Origin: Vicia villosa
Lineage: Eukaryota > Streptophyta > Magnoliopsida > Fabales > Fabaceae
DNA length: 64,000 bases
Assembly: GCF_029867415.1 (NCBI RefSeq)
Contig: NC_081183.1
Location: 194,463,563-194,527,562, forward strand
Reading direction: 5' to 3'
Both the position numbers and the translations under genes were made by a program. The notes below the pieces were generated by a model. The model searched no databases, was not told the origin of the DNA, and was given only the letters and a program-made list of their open reading frames with translations. This document shows positions 22,380 through 34,583 of the stretch, piece after piece. The first letter of the stretch is position 1. Each line of letters begins with the position of its first letter.

Positions 22380-24383
22380 CTATAGACTTCGGAGAATCCG
22401 AATTCGATAAAATATAAAAGTTGGTACAAGATTTAAGAAACAAAAAAAGAAGTGAAAAAAGCTCAAAAAATGAGAGAAAGAAGCGTGTACCGTGAGACAA
22501 GAGTCTAGAAAATTGCAGAGAATTTGAAAGGTACAAAAAAGGGGAGGGTTCTTCCAAGACTTATACCTCAAACTCCAAAGACAATTTCTTGGACAAAACA
22601 AGTTTATAGGTTACCACAACAAAGGTTGTGGATTGAAACTAAAAGTAGAAAAATGAGCATCAAATCTTCATGCTTTTTGATTTTCAAATTCTAGTAGTTT
22701 ACTAGTTTTCATCATATGCATCATTCACTTATTGCATTTTTTTATGACTTGCCTTAAACTATAATCTAACATGATTTATGGCATAAATATGGTTATTTAA
22801 GTGGGGTCCATTTTGATTGTAATCTTTTTAAGATTGTTTTGTGATTCAATTTCAATCATAGAACTATCCGATGGTCAATGGTTATCAAACCTATCCGTAG
22901 AAAGATCTTCGTGATCTTATGTTATTGTTATTAAATTTTTTGTAATATATTTTTAATTTAGGCTTATTTTATTTTAGTGCTATTTTAATTTATCTTAAAA
23001 TAATTTATTGCAAAATAATGACATAAATACTTATTAGTCAACCTTGCCACATAATAAAAACGATAAAGAGAGTAATAAAATTTCAAAGGTAATAAAAAGA
23101 GAGAAAAAAAATGCTGTTATTAAAAATAAAGAGACTAAATATTAAATTGAGATAAAATAGGTAATATATTTAAACTTAATATAAGTATTGTTTATGTGGA
23201 TTCATTAACTTAGTTATCATACAAATATTCCATTTATAAAATTACAAAGAAATCAAGGTTTAATATTTTTTTCATTTATTTTTGATTCAGGGTTATTTTG
23301 ATCCTTTAATATTTAGAAAAACTATTTGTCTTTACTATGTGATTTTGACCACAACATTGCTATTTAGTACGATGAATTTTCTTCATGAAATTCATGTGTA
23401 TTAAATTCAATGGATGTAACTTTTCGTTTTTTGAGATACATGAGTAGTGATGGTATAGAAAGGTGTCGAAGTAATGCCACCTCACTCGTATATCTTTTGT
23501 TTCATAACATAAAATATTTTTCTTTTGACCATATTAGTCCTTTTCGTCAATTCTGTCAATCAATAGAATTACATGACATTGACGTGGAATGATTTGACTA
23601 ACTTACGACTAATTTAATGATAAAAAAATCGATCACTAAAAGTATTTTTTGGGTTTTGATAATTATCTTAATCTTCTTTAAAGAGGGTGTATTAACAATA
23701 TTTTCTTGATTATGGAACTCAAACATCGAAAAACAGAATACTAACTTTACTTTCAACGAGAGCTGTACAAATTGGTCATAACCCTTTTTTTAGTGGAAGT
23801 GTGTCTAAAATCTCTCAAAATTCCCGTCTCTCAATCAATTCAAATCGTTCACAAAGTCGGTTAATAAAGATGAGTGTGGTCTTGATCTTGATCTGAAAGA
23901 CCCTTTTTCCTCTCTCTTTTGCATTTCTTTGATTAGGGCTTAACTTTGGGGCTTCCTTTGTCCTTAGCCATGAGGTGAGTACAACAAAATGTTACAAATG
24001 GACACAAAAATTCATAGCAGAAAACCAACATACCACAATCTAAGAAGAGGAGAAACAAATCAAACAATATTGAAAACAACACATAAATCCCAACCTTTAA
24101 TGAACTAAAAGTTCTTGGAACTCAGAAATGTATAACTAAAGAAATCTTAGAAAACAAAAAAAAAAACTAAAGAACTTGAAGAAGTCAAGGTTCTAGGCTA
24201 AGTGGAGATTTTGAGAGGTTAAACAAATTGAGGGTAAAATTTGTGTAGGTTGAGTGAGAAACCGAATTCGGAGGTTGTTCAATGGTGAGCAAAACCAAAA
24301 AACTCATAATAAAGAAGGTATCTTCTTCCCTCTTGTCGTTTGTTATCCTTTACACATGAAAAATAAGAACTTGCTGAGCCAGA
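22380..24383. other. TLP upstream region and AT-rich spacer
   Basis: The first few hundred bases probably hold the TLP promoter and 5' UTR. The rest is AT-rich; short open frames here have no recognisable domain. No gene supported. Confidence 0.5.
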
Positions 24384-24630
24384 TATAAAATTGGGTTAAA
24401 TATACGATGCCCCCCTGCCACTAGGGCGAGTTTCGATTTTGCCCCCCTGAAGTTTTTTTTTTGTAAACTGCCCCCTATAAAACAAAGATTCTGTTTTCAG
24501 AAGCCCCTATCCCTTGTTTGGCTGACTGGACGTGGGAGATTTGGCTGACTGGGCATTTGAATCCCTTGTTTGGCTGACTGGACTTGTATACTATGTTTTA
24601 AAGGCAAAAAACATTCAAAAATCATGTCAA

Positions 24631-24705
24631 ACCCAAGAATCGAACCTGGTAGTTGAAGGTTACCAACCAACATCTCCAGCCAGCTAAACCATTTCGTTTT
24701 AATGA
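24631..24705 (-). other. tRNA-like box A/box B module, left, pointing outward
   Basis: On the minus strand TAGCTGGCTGG (24676-24686) resembles box A and GGTTCGATTCT (24636-24646) box B of Pol III promoters; runs of five or six T follow outward. No good cloverleaf, so not a functional tRNA gene. Confidence 0.5.
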
Positions 24706-25794
24706 CTTTTTTCGTTTCAAAAACAATTTAATATATATTACTTACGTTTTACCTATCATTTTTATAAACTAACCCTAATTAATATTTTATATAATATATA
24801 AATATAAACTAACAATAATTAATAATTAAAAAACTGAACAATAATTAATAATTAAAAAAAACTAAACAATAATTATACATATTAAAAACATTAATATATT
24901 ATAAAAAAACGTTAATATATAATTAAAAATGTACTTTATATATTATAAAAAATATTAATATATTATAAAACATTAATATATTAATGTACTTTATATATTA
25001 TAAAAAATGTATTTTATATATTAATGTTTTTGAAAAAAAACGTTAATGTATTATTTCATAGTATTATTTAATAAAATTAATATTATATTATTTAATAAAT
25101 ATGTTTATAATGATTCTAATATATATTAATTGTGTACAGTTTTTTTATATGTACATTTTGTTAGTATATGTACAGTTTTTTTAATATGTATAGTTTATTT
25201 ATTTTGTTAGTATATATTATATTATGTACAGTTTTATAATATATAGTTTTTTTATATGTACAGTTTTTTATAATGATTCTAATATATATTATATAAATCA
25301 TTTTATATGTACAGTTTTTTTTTTAAAAAAAAATTCATTTTATATGTACAGTTTTAATATAAATATATTTTATATAAAAGTATATATATTAAAACGTTTA
25401 ACATATAAAAGTTAGTATATTAAAACGTTATATATAAAAGTTAGTATATTAATATAAAACGTTATATATAAAAATTAATTGTGTTAAATTAATTGTGTTA
25501 TAAATCATTTATATATATATTTTTATAGAACAAAATTATAAATTAATATGTATAGTTTTTTTATATGTACAGTTTTTTATAATGATTCTAATATATATTA
25601 TATAAATCATTTTATATGTACAGTTTTTTTTTTTTAAATTTCATTTTATATCTACAGTTTTATATAAATATATTTTATATAAAAGTATATATATTAATAG
25701 TTTATAAAAAATTTAGTAATTAATATGTTCAGTATTTATTCAGTTAAACAATTAATAAGAAAAGCATATAAAAAATATTTAGTTACAACGAAAA

Positions 25795-25866
25795 CGCATA
25801 GCTCAGTTGGTTGAGTAGTTGCTCATTAACATCCTAGTAGGTGGGTTCGATCCTTGGTTGTTGCAA
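25795..25866 (+). other. tRNA-like box A/box B module, right, pointing outward
   Basis: TAGCTCAGTTGG (25799-25810) fits box A and GGTTCGATCC (25844-25853) fits box B at the usual spacing; TTTT follows shortly after. It mirrors the left module at nearly the same distance from the element end (about 240 bp). Acceptor and T stems do not pair well, so it is tRNA-derived, not a tRNA gene. Confidence 0.55.
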
Positions 25867-26117
25867 AAATTTTAATTGATTTTTGCTTATTAAACATCTT
25901 ATACAAGAAGTAAGCAAGTCTAGTCAGCCAAACAAGGACTTCAAATGCCAAGTCAGCCAGATCCCCCACGTCCAGTCACCCAAACAGGGGATAGGGGCTT
26001 CTGAAAACAGAATCTGTGTTTTATAGGGGGCAGTTTACAAAAAAAAAACTTCAGGGGGGCAAAATCAAAACTCGCCCTAGTGGCAGGGGGGCATCGTATA
26101 TTTAACCCTATAAAATT

Positions 26118-27250
26118 TAAATCACAAAATGATTCAATTTTACATTGTTGAACAACATAAAATTTTAGTTAGACAAAAATCCATAAAGGATAGAAAGTTA
26201 CCCTTATGTAGTTTGAGATTGAGAGAGAAAAATTGATCACGAATTTGGTGTTTGATTTTAATGAAGAAGATGAAGAATAATGTAAAAAAAAATCCAAAAA
26301 ATCTCTTTTAACGATCGATTTTTCAGTTGCTTAATTAGTCACAGAATTGAACTCGAGTTAAGCGGCCGATTTTCATGTCATTTTCCATATCAGTTAAAGT
26401 TGATGTTGTTACTAACAATTAAATAAACATGTCTAATTTAAGAGTTAAATGACCAAATAATATTTTTAAATGTCAATGAATCAAACTAAGGGGGTTAGCG
26501 GATAAAAAATCCAATTAAACCGATAATCCAAATCAAACTAAATCGAAATAAAATCGATTATTATTGGTTTGATTCAAAAACCGAACCAAACCAATAAAAA
26601 CCGATGTGATTTGGTTCGGTTCTCGGTTTTAGTTTTTAGGCACCGCCAAACCGATGAACCGAACCAATGAAAATAATGACACTCTAAATATTTTATTCTA
26701 CCCGTCATTAAGCTCAAATTTTTTATCGGTCAAACCATTATCCATTTTTGTTTACACTTCATTCCTTTAAGCAAAACACGCCTCTAGAACCAAACTCTAA
26801 AACATAGAAAGTAGAAACCATAAGTCACCAAAAATATGCTTTCACAGAACTGTTGCTCTTATTGCCCACAACCATTGTTCCTTTCACTACAGTCATTATG
26901 ATATGTTATGGCCGTCTTCTTCGTGTTCACTTTCTCTTTGTTAATTTTCATATATTTTTGTACCTTTTTTTCTCCTTCTTCAACAAAATTCATTTCAATT
27001 TTGTTACAAAATAGTTTTGATGCGTGTTTAAGATGTGAAACATGTTAATATTAATGGATGTGTGTTTTGTTATATTTTATATGTTAAGTTTTGAAATCTC
27101 TTTCCAACATTCTGATGCTAAGTGTTAACTTTTATATTTGATAGTGAACTTATTTCATGATGCAATGGAAATCATGTAACTATTTCGTATGGAATAAGAG
27201 CAACTTGTAATCTATCGTATAAGAAAATTTGATGTTCTTAAAATGACCTA
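26118..27250. other. AT-rich spacer with CCGAACCAAACC-type repeat
   Basis: No gene. At about 26510-26670 there is a block of AACCGAACCAAACC/GGTTTGGTTCGGTT sequence in both orientations, typical of subterminal repeats of plant hAT-like MITEs; clear ends and duplications could not be set. Confidence 0.45.
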
Positions 27251-29560
27251 ACTGCCCTGCTGCTCAACCATGACTCCACGTGGATGCCTTCCTCATTCTT
27301 CTTTGCTTTTCTTTTATTTCTCACATGTTTTATCTCATTCACTGCAAAACTGGTGGTTGGAAAAATTAAACAATATTATATTAATTAACTTTCTGATAGA
27401 AACACTACATTTCTCTCTTCCTCTTCCTTTTTCTCTCTCATTCTCTTTCCTAATTTTTCAACTTTTTCTCTTTCTCTCATTTTTTTCTCAGGTCCTCTCT
27501 CTCTCCCTTCATTTTTTCCAATTATGTTCTCAGCTATTTCATCAATTTTTTGTTTAAATTTACTCATCTTTATTTAACAATATTCCATTACATATTTTTT
27601 CCAGGTCTTACTTCATTGTTTAGAAGCTTATTTTGTTCTACTTCAGGTATGGTTTTATGGTTATTTTATTTTGTTAATGATGCTCAAAGTTCTTCAAGCT
27701 ATGTTTTAAGTATAAATTTCATGATTTGTATTATTTTATCCATCTCTGCTTAGATCTACGAAACTTTGGCGGCGGCTATGGCGTTTCCGGCGATTTTACG
27801 GTAGTAGGCGTTTTCACAATGGTAGATCTGTTGCAGCGACAACATGTTTCCGACGACGAGCATGGTGGTGGTTGGATTCGAAATGCTTTATGTGTGATTT
27901 CTTCAGTTTAGGTTTATTTATTAACTTATTCCCCTTAAACCCTAAGTTTAGATTTGTTTAATGATTTTTTGTATAAGAAAACAATGTTAATAACATATTC
28001 TCTTTTATTTGATCTGTTTAGGTTTTCAACTTTGGAGAACCAACGTTTACTTTTAAGCATTTGGCTTTCAATATTACAGACAATGGTGAAAGTGATGATT
28101 GTTGATGAAATGGTTGTTGTGTTTTCTTTTCATTATCTGTAACATTGATACAAACCCTAAAAATCAACAATGTTCATATTTCTTTATTTATTTTCCAATC
28201 TCATATTTTTTTGTATTGATTTGCATTTATTACTCAAAAAGTCATCTAGATTGTTCAGATTCTTACTGATCTCTTTCTATTCAAGGGAAACCAGTGAAAA
28301 AGATTGTTTTTTATTTAGTTGGAGCTAAATTTCTTGGGAATGTGAAATTTATACTTTGTTGGTAAGAAAGTTGATAAATAAATGTTGCTGCCAAATTAAA
28401 TACTATGTGATAATATGAAACAATCTTTTAATTTATAATTATTTTTTATTTTTTATTGTATTTCAAGATGCTTTGTTATGTTAACCATACATTTTTTGAG
28501 TTATCATAAACTGATAAAAGCTTCAATTTTAACAGAGACAAAATGAAAGCAGAGAAAGTCTAAGTAAATTTCACTATGGAGCTTCAATTTTAACAGAGAT
28601 AAAAAGAAAGCAGAGAAAGTCTAAGTAGATTGCACTATGGATTTAGAAGTGGATGTTGGGGTGAGTAAAACAAGTTCTTTTTTATTTGATTTGATGGTTT
28701 GATTTCTTGAAATGTTTTATGTGATTTCGGTAAGTTCAGGTGTTGCGACGACTATAGCGTTTCCGGCGGCTTCTATGGCGTTTCGACTCTCTTACCACAG
28801 TTTGCGGTTTCGCGGTGGAAGATATCTTGCGGCGCCAAGTATGATGGTAGCTTTGTTTGAAATGTTATATAATAATGTATTTTGGAATTTCTATTATGAT
28901 TTGTATCAAATTATGGTATTTCTAAACAAATATTTGATTTTATATGGCATATAGTTTCATTTTTTGCAGAGATGTTTATGGAATTTCTATAATGATTTGT
29001 ATCAAATTACGGTATTTCTAAACAAATATTCTATTATGATTTTATATAATAATGTTTGATTTTAATTTTTTGGGTTTTTAGTTTTATTTTATTTTATTTT
29101 TTTGTGTTTGGTTTGATTTTTTTGGGTTTTTAGTTTTATTTTATTTTATTTTTTTGTGTTTGGTTTGATTTTTTTGGGTTTTTTTTATGAAGTTGTTGTG
29201 TGATTTTGAATGAAAATATTCTATTTTTTTATTTGTTATTACAGATCCAAATAAGAATAAGAAAAATGAGAAATGAGAAAAAAAATCTTAAAAGATAGTA
29301 AGTGAGAATTTAAAGACGACCAATAAAAAGGAATGGTTTTGATGTAAGAGATATGAGAGGTAATGATGGTCTTAAGAGATATGAGGAGTAATAATGGTCT
29401 TTGATGGAATAGATATGAGGAGTAATAATGGTCTTTGATAGTAATAATAATCTTTGATGGAGAACTGGATTGTGGAATGACAAAAAGACACGTGGAATAA
29501 AGAAAGAGAAAAGAAAAGAAAATTAATTATGAAAAATTGATATCCTGTAATAAAGCTAAT
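27251..29560. repeat. Unresolved repeat region with two related GC-rich blocks and tandem duplications
   Basis: Two GC-rich islands in AT-rich surroundings resemble each other: about 27765-27880 and about 28735-28860, both with ATGGCGTTTC or GCGTTTCCGGCG and ending near GAAATG. A 61-bp tandem duplication lies at 28520-28641 (units start GCTTCAATTTTAACAGAGA), and a T-rich unit of about 51 bp is repeated at about 29066-29185. Short open frames are disrupted and match nothing I recognise. Possibly a transposon carrying duplicated gene scraps, but no termini were found. Confidence 0.45.
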
Positions 29561-30904
29561 ACTAGTTGTCTAGCATCAACAAAATACAAAAAGTATTTTT
29601 TTTTTAATTTTATCAGTTGTTGGAAATATAATTATACATATTATTTATTAAACTACCATTATAAATACTATTTGTTACTTATTAAAACATAATAATTTTT
29701 TTAAGTTTTAAATTTATGTTTTTATTATTTTAAATCATTTATACTATACAATCATTATTATAATATTGATAAATTTTATTATTCTTTATGAAATTATAGT
29801 TATCTTTCTCTTTTATTACCATTCAATAGTTATAATATCTCTCTCATTATTACCATTCTTTATGAAAATATTGTTAAAAAATAGTAAGATAGTTCTATTT
29901 TGAATACAAAATCAAATCGAAGTCTCTCATAATAACTTCAACATTTTTTATATGATAAATTTAAAAATTGGTATGTACAAATGAATTACATGAACTTCAA
30001 TATATTGATATAAAATTATAGATTACTTTATAATAAAATTAATTTTTTTCTATAAATATATAGTAAAACGGTAAACTTCAATTAATGGAATTAACATATA
30101 GTTAATTTGTAATATTATAGTAATTATTTGATATTAATACATTAAAGTCTATTTATTATGAAATAATTTATGAAAAAAAATGTAAATATGCTTTATTATA
30201 AATAAATTTTACGTGATACTGTTATATTGATACTTAACTTTTTTTTTCTTCTTTTGTTAGATTAAATTATGAGAATAAAACAATGTATTGCATATTAAAA
30301 TGTTTTTTTTTTTAATTATGAGAATATATTTTAACTAAGTTTAATATAAATCTCACATGTTTTTTCTATACTAAGTTTTAAAGAAAAAAATAATATATAA
30401 AATGATTGTACAAATATTAAGTGTGATTGGATGATTCTATATGAACCAAAATATTAAGTGTGATTAGACAAATATATTAAGTGTTATTTATCTTCCCAAT
30501 ACAACTTTCTCTAACCCCATACTCAACCTTTTCAATCAAAATATTTTAATTAATTAAATTCAAATATTTTTACTACTTTACCTTATACAACTTATGAGGA
30601 GAATAATTAATGATTGTTTTTTAATTTTTTATCATTCACTATCGCAATAGTCATTTAATAAGTATGATAATAAGTGATTTTAAGACCAACAATTTTTGTG
30701 ACAGAATAAACTTAGCCAAAATTCTTATTTAAGCAAATGGTTTTATAATAGATTATTTTTAATAAATACTTTTTACAATTTCGGATTTTAAAAATAAAAT
30801 AATATATAAGAAAATTTATGCTTCTAAAATGAAATTAATAATATTTTTTTAAGTTAGATTTAGTATATAAAATATGATGAAAAATTAAGATTTTTACTAA
30901 ACCT
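29561..30904. other. AT-rich non-coding region
   Basis: Very AT-rich, with no gene or clear element border recognised. It may be the body of the Helitron whose 3' end is at 31275. Confidence 0.4.
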
Positions 30905-31140
30905 TTTGTACCGGGAACATGAAGTTATTAATAAAAATATGAAATATTGATTATTAACGGGACATGAAACTATTGTTCAAAATATTGATTATTAACGGGA
31001 CATGAATTTACTGATCAAAATATTTTGTAAGGTACACGGGGACATGAAGTTATTGATCAAACTAATATTTGTACACGGGAATATGAAGTTTTTTTTATCA
31101 AAATATTAATTATTAACGAGACATGAAGTTACTGGTCAAT
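30905..31140 (+). repeat. Degenerate tandem repeat, about 40-bp unit
   Basis: Five to six imperfect copies of a unit around ATTAACGGGACATGAAG followed by TTATTGATCAAAATATT. Located just inside the Helitron-like 3' end, a common place for such arrays. Confidence 0.65.
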
Positions 31141-31245
31141 TTTTTTTTATTAATTACACATTCAATTATTATTTTTTTTCACATGTAACTAGATATTTTT
31201 CTATTAAAAATATACATCTTAACCAAATGGGCGTCCCGTACCAGA

Positions 31246-31275
31246 ACCCGTGTGAACGCACGGGTTTGTTACTAG
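31246..31275 (+). mobile_element. Helitron 3' terminus (+ strand)
   Basis: A GC-rich hairpin (ACCCGTGTG-A-ACGCACGGGT, 31246-31265) is followed after six bases by CTAG at 31272-31275 and then a T, the standard Helitron 3' end (hairpin, CTRR, insertion between A and T). The 5' TC end upstream could not be located with confidence. Confidence 0.6.
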
Positions 31276-32393
31276 TTTGTTTGAAAAAAATATAGCATGA
31301 AATAAATAACATAAAATGTCCTACTATTTTAAAAAATAATAGCATTAAATACACACAAAAAAAAAAAGATAATGGAGAATATATTGATGAATGTAATTTT
31401 TTTAAAAATAAATATTGTAAACTGATTAACCAAACCAAACCGAACCAAACCGGTTAGTTTGGTTCGGTTCCATTTTTGAAAAATGTTGAAAACCGAACCA
31501 AACCAAACCGATGGAAATATCATTGGTTCGGACTTTTTTTGACAAAAAACCGGTCCAAACCGATCTGATTACACCCATAAATCAAACTAAATTGCATGAG
31601 AAAACAAAAATAATTTAATAATAAAGGATCAATTTTTGGAATTTATTTCTCTCTTAATCACATGAATTTAGAAATAGAGAACAAAATATTTACACAATTG
31701 TATTTAAATTTATCAAAAGTGGTTTAAAAAAAAAAAAACATATTTTTAAAAATTAAAACAAACGGCACATTATTTGATTGTATTTAAGTTAAGAGATTAA
31801 TTTATATAAAATATTCAATTTAAAACAATATTTTCCCTTATCATAAAATAAATTGGTTAGCTAGTCCATGCACTAGTGACTAGAGATGATAAAATAAATC
31901 TGACTTATTTGACATATCTGCTTTGTTCATATTTTTTCTATGAAACAAATTACGGTTGTTCCGCCAAAATTTTTTCTATGAAACAAATTACCGTTGTTCT
32001 GCCAAATTTTTTTATTGACTTATAAAAGTGCAATGTTTGCAGATCAACTCTATTTTTATTTCTTTATAAAAAGAAAATCAAAATTTTAAGACTACCCCCT
32101 ACACAATGTTTGTTCCATTCCGCTTCGGCTTCTTTTGTTTGCACTTTTATGTGACAAACTTAAATGGAAACGGATTTGTCACCCTAGAATGACATTCATT
32201 CACCATAATACAGACTTTATGTCCTATCAAATAGACCAGGCGACAAACTCAACCAACCAGTTCAATGCAATACTTTATCTAATTATAAAAAACTATTCCA
32301 TGTCTTTACTTTTAGTTTCAGTCTTCAATTCAATAAAATTAAATTAATATAGTTTTCATGTTGTTATTTTCTTAATGGAATAAGCTAACAACA
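31276..32393. other. AT-rich spacer with hAT-like subterminal repeats and a short tandem duplication
   Basis: At about 31430-31575 there are inverted CCGAACCAAACC blocks ending GATTACACCC, as in plant hAT MITE ends. A perfectly spaced 38-bp tandem duplication lies at 31931-31968 and 31969-32006 (units begin ATTTTTTCTATGAAAC; two substitutions). No gene. Confidence 0.5.
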
Positions 32394-32420
32394 CCCCCCC
32401 CCCCCCCCCCCCCCCCCCCC
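32394..32420. repeat. Poly(C) homopolymer, 27 bases
   Basis: Uninterrupted C run in an AT-rich context. The exact length may be affected by sequencing or assembly. Confidence 0.9.
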
Positions 32421-33347
32421 TCCTTTCCTTTAATGGTCAAAAAAGTAAAGACTTGACTACTAAGATGTTTGGATGTGGAAAAAGTTAGGTGTTTAAAATG
32501 ATTTATAGGTGATGATTAATGTCCCTTTCTTCCCTAATCTCCCTATTGATTTAATCTAGAAATTTCTTCTTCCTCCTTGATTTAGGTATAAGGTCACTCT
32601 TGATAGCTACTACTATATTATGGGCTACATGATTCACATCTCTAAGTGGAGTGGGGGACACAATTATGTACATCTCTTGAAGAGACTTCATTCACAAGTT
32701 ATTAAAAGTTAGTTTGTATATCGATTTTAATTATATATATATTTTTTTGAAAGAATAGCTTGAAAAATTAAGCATATACTTTATTAATGAATTTGATAAA
32801 ATAAGGGTAACATTTAAATTTTTCTTGAGGTTAAGAGTGTATTCTCTCTAAGACAATATATTGTTCAAATATTATATTATTTATTTAATGTATTTGAAAA
32901 ATGAATTTTTTTTTCTTATAAATGGGACGGAGATAGCATTATTTAGCAATATTTTAGTAATTTATCTTGAATCTATTAAATTTTTTATCAACAAAAGTTA
33001 ATTCAATTTTAAAAAGTTGTCTCATATTCTGCGAAGAGGCAAGTTCAATTTTTATCATCAACAATAAACAATTTTTTAAATGAATAATTTGTAAATTCTT
33101 TTATAATTATTTTTTAAATCTTAAAATTTGCCCTAACTCTAATAAAAAAATTCAATTCATTTATAAATATGTATAAAAAATAAATATAATAATTAAAACA
33201 GTTTATAAGACAGTTTGTGAGAAAATTAAATCGGACCGAACTAAACAATAATAAAAATTCACTCGAATTGAACGAACCGTTTTAATTTACTAAGAATTGA
33301 AACAGAACTAAAATTATTAGTTTGGTGTACCATTTTGAAATTTCAAA
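32421..33347. other. AT-rich non-coding region
   Basis: No gene, RNA or element border seen; around 33230-33320 there is further CGAAC-type hAT-like sequence. Confidence 0.5.
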
Positions 33348-34583
33348 CTAGAAATATACCCGTGCGTCCGCACGGGTAAAAATTATTTAGTAGTATAAAA
33401 TTATACTACAAATTTAAAGTTATGTTTATGTATGTTTAACTGCTTGAATCTAATTGGTTGTGTTCCATGACACTTAATAAAGTATTTAATTCACATTTTC
33501 AACATTAAACACAAGTGCAAATGAGTGATAAGTAAACACCTATGAAATAATAAATTATCTTGAGAGTAAGAATAAATAGGTTCTTCAATCATATTAGAAC
33601 GAAAAGATTAGAATAGATATTAATATTTAAGATATTTCATCATTAAAAGGGTCAATTTATGTATTTTTTTATCTAAATCTAATCGATTGTGTCTAGTGTC
33701 ACTTTATCAAATGTAAATTAACATTTATACATGTTTTATTGCTTGGATTTAAGTTGTTGTGTCCCATAACATTAAAGATAAATGCAGAGTTATAATGAAT
33801 AAGTTGTAATATGATTTTGAGATATATATTGTAAAAATCATAACAAAGCTAAATAATGATCTTTTAGAATTGTTAATTAAAATATAGAATAGGTATCGTG
33901 TTGATTTTGTCCCGTAATAAAATTAAAAATTTGGACATTTGAAAATAAGAATTGTGTCTCAAATAAAGGCAATGGTTAATTAAAATAAAATAGGTATTTT
34001 GTTGATAACGCCCCGTGAAAAAAAAATAAAATTTTGACGTTCGAAAATAAGAATTTTGTATCTCAAATAAAGACAATTGTTAATTATAATAAAAAAGATA
34101 TTTTGTTGATAGTGGTCCGTCAGTAAACAGACATTTTGACATTTGATTTTTTTTTAATAATTACGAATAATTTTTTAATAATCATAAAATAATTATGTTT
34201 TCGGTTGAGTAAATTTTTGCGTGTTCCTCTTTGTTCTATTAAAAAAGATTTAATTTATTAATTTATTTATGGTTAGAAAAATAAAAAAGGAAAAAGAAAA
34301 TTGAGGGGAAAAAAATTAAAACGAAAATTATGAAGTGTGTAGAGTGTTTAATAGAGAGAGTGAAAGATATAATTAATTTAATTTGAAAAAGGAGGAAAAA
34401 TATAATTTGATATGAGAAAGTGGTTTTGTATTGTGAAGTGTCAACACTTTATTGAATAGAAACTGTGATTATATTGATCTTTATGTAAATACTCGTATAC
34501 CTTTTTTACTTTGTAAATTTTAAAAGAGTAAAAGATATTTTGGGTAGAATAGTGTAATCTTTCATTAATAGCTAGATAGTAGA
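33348..34583 (-). mobile_element. Putative non-autonomous Helitron (minus orientation)
   Basis: The + strand reads A, then CTAG at 33348-33351, six bases, then a hairpin ACCCGTGCG-TC-CGCACGGGT (33358-33377): on the minus strand this is a Helitron 3' end nearly identical in layout to the one at 31275. A candidate 5' end, reading TCTACTATCTAGC on the minus strand, is at 34583, next to a T. Inside, at about 33871-34155, a unit of about 103 bp is repeated three times. No Rep/helicase frame. The 5' border is uncertain. Confidence 0.5.

Larger units (their letters stand above)
24393..26108. mobile_element. Non-autonomous Mutator-like element (MULE), 1716 bp
   Basis: Long terminal inverted repeats of about 200 bp, starting GGGTTAAATATACGATGCCC on both ends and very similar throughout (arms 24393 to about 24588 and about 25913-26108), with a perfect 9-bp target-site duplication TATAAAATT (24384-24392 and 26109-26117). 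The size of the duplication and the long TIRs identify a MULE. The interior is extremely AT-rich and non-coding, with a repeated block of about 77 bp (about 25247-25323 and 25556-25632) rich in TATATGTACAGTTTTTT. Just inside each arm lies a tRNA-like module. Confidence 0.9.

Noticed and set aside
23410..23592. Short open frame starting MDVTFRFLRYMSSDG
   Set aside because: 60 codons in AT-rich DNA with no domain or splice context.
25790..25870. Functional tRNA gene
   Set aside because: Box A and B are good, but acceptor and T stems do not pair and the anticodon arm is poor; called tRNA-like only.
26485..31590. One large hAT element spanning the two CCGAACCAAACC blocks
   Set aside because: The outer ends are not clean inverted repeats, and the shared AATCAAACTAA flank is offset from the right terminus, so an 8-bp duplication cannot be claimed.
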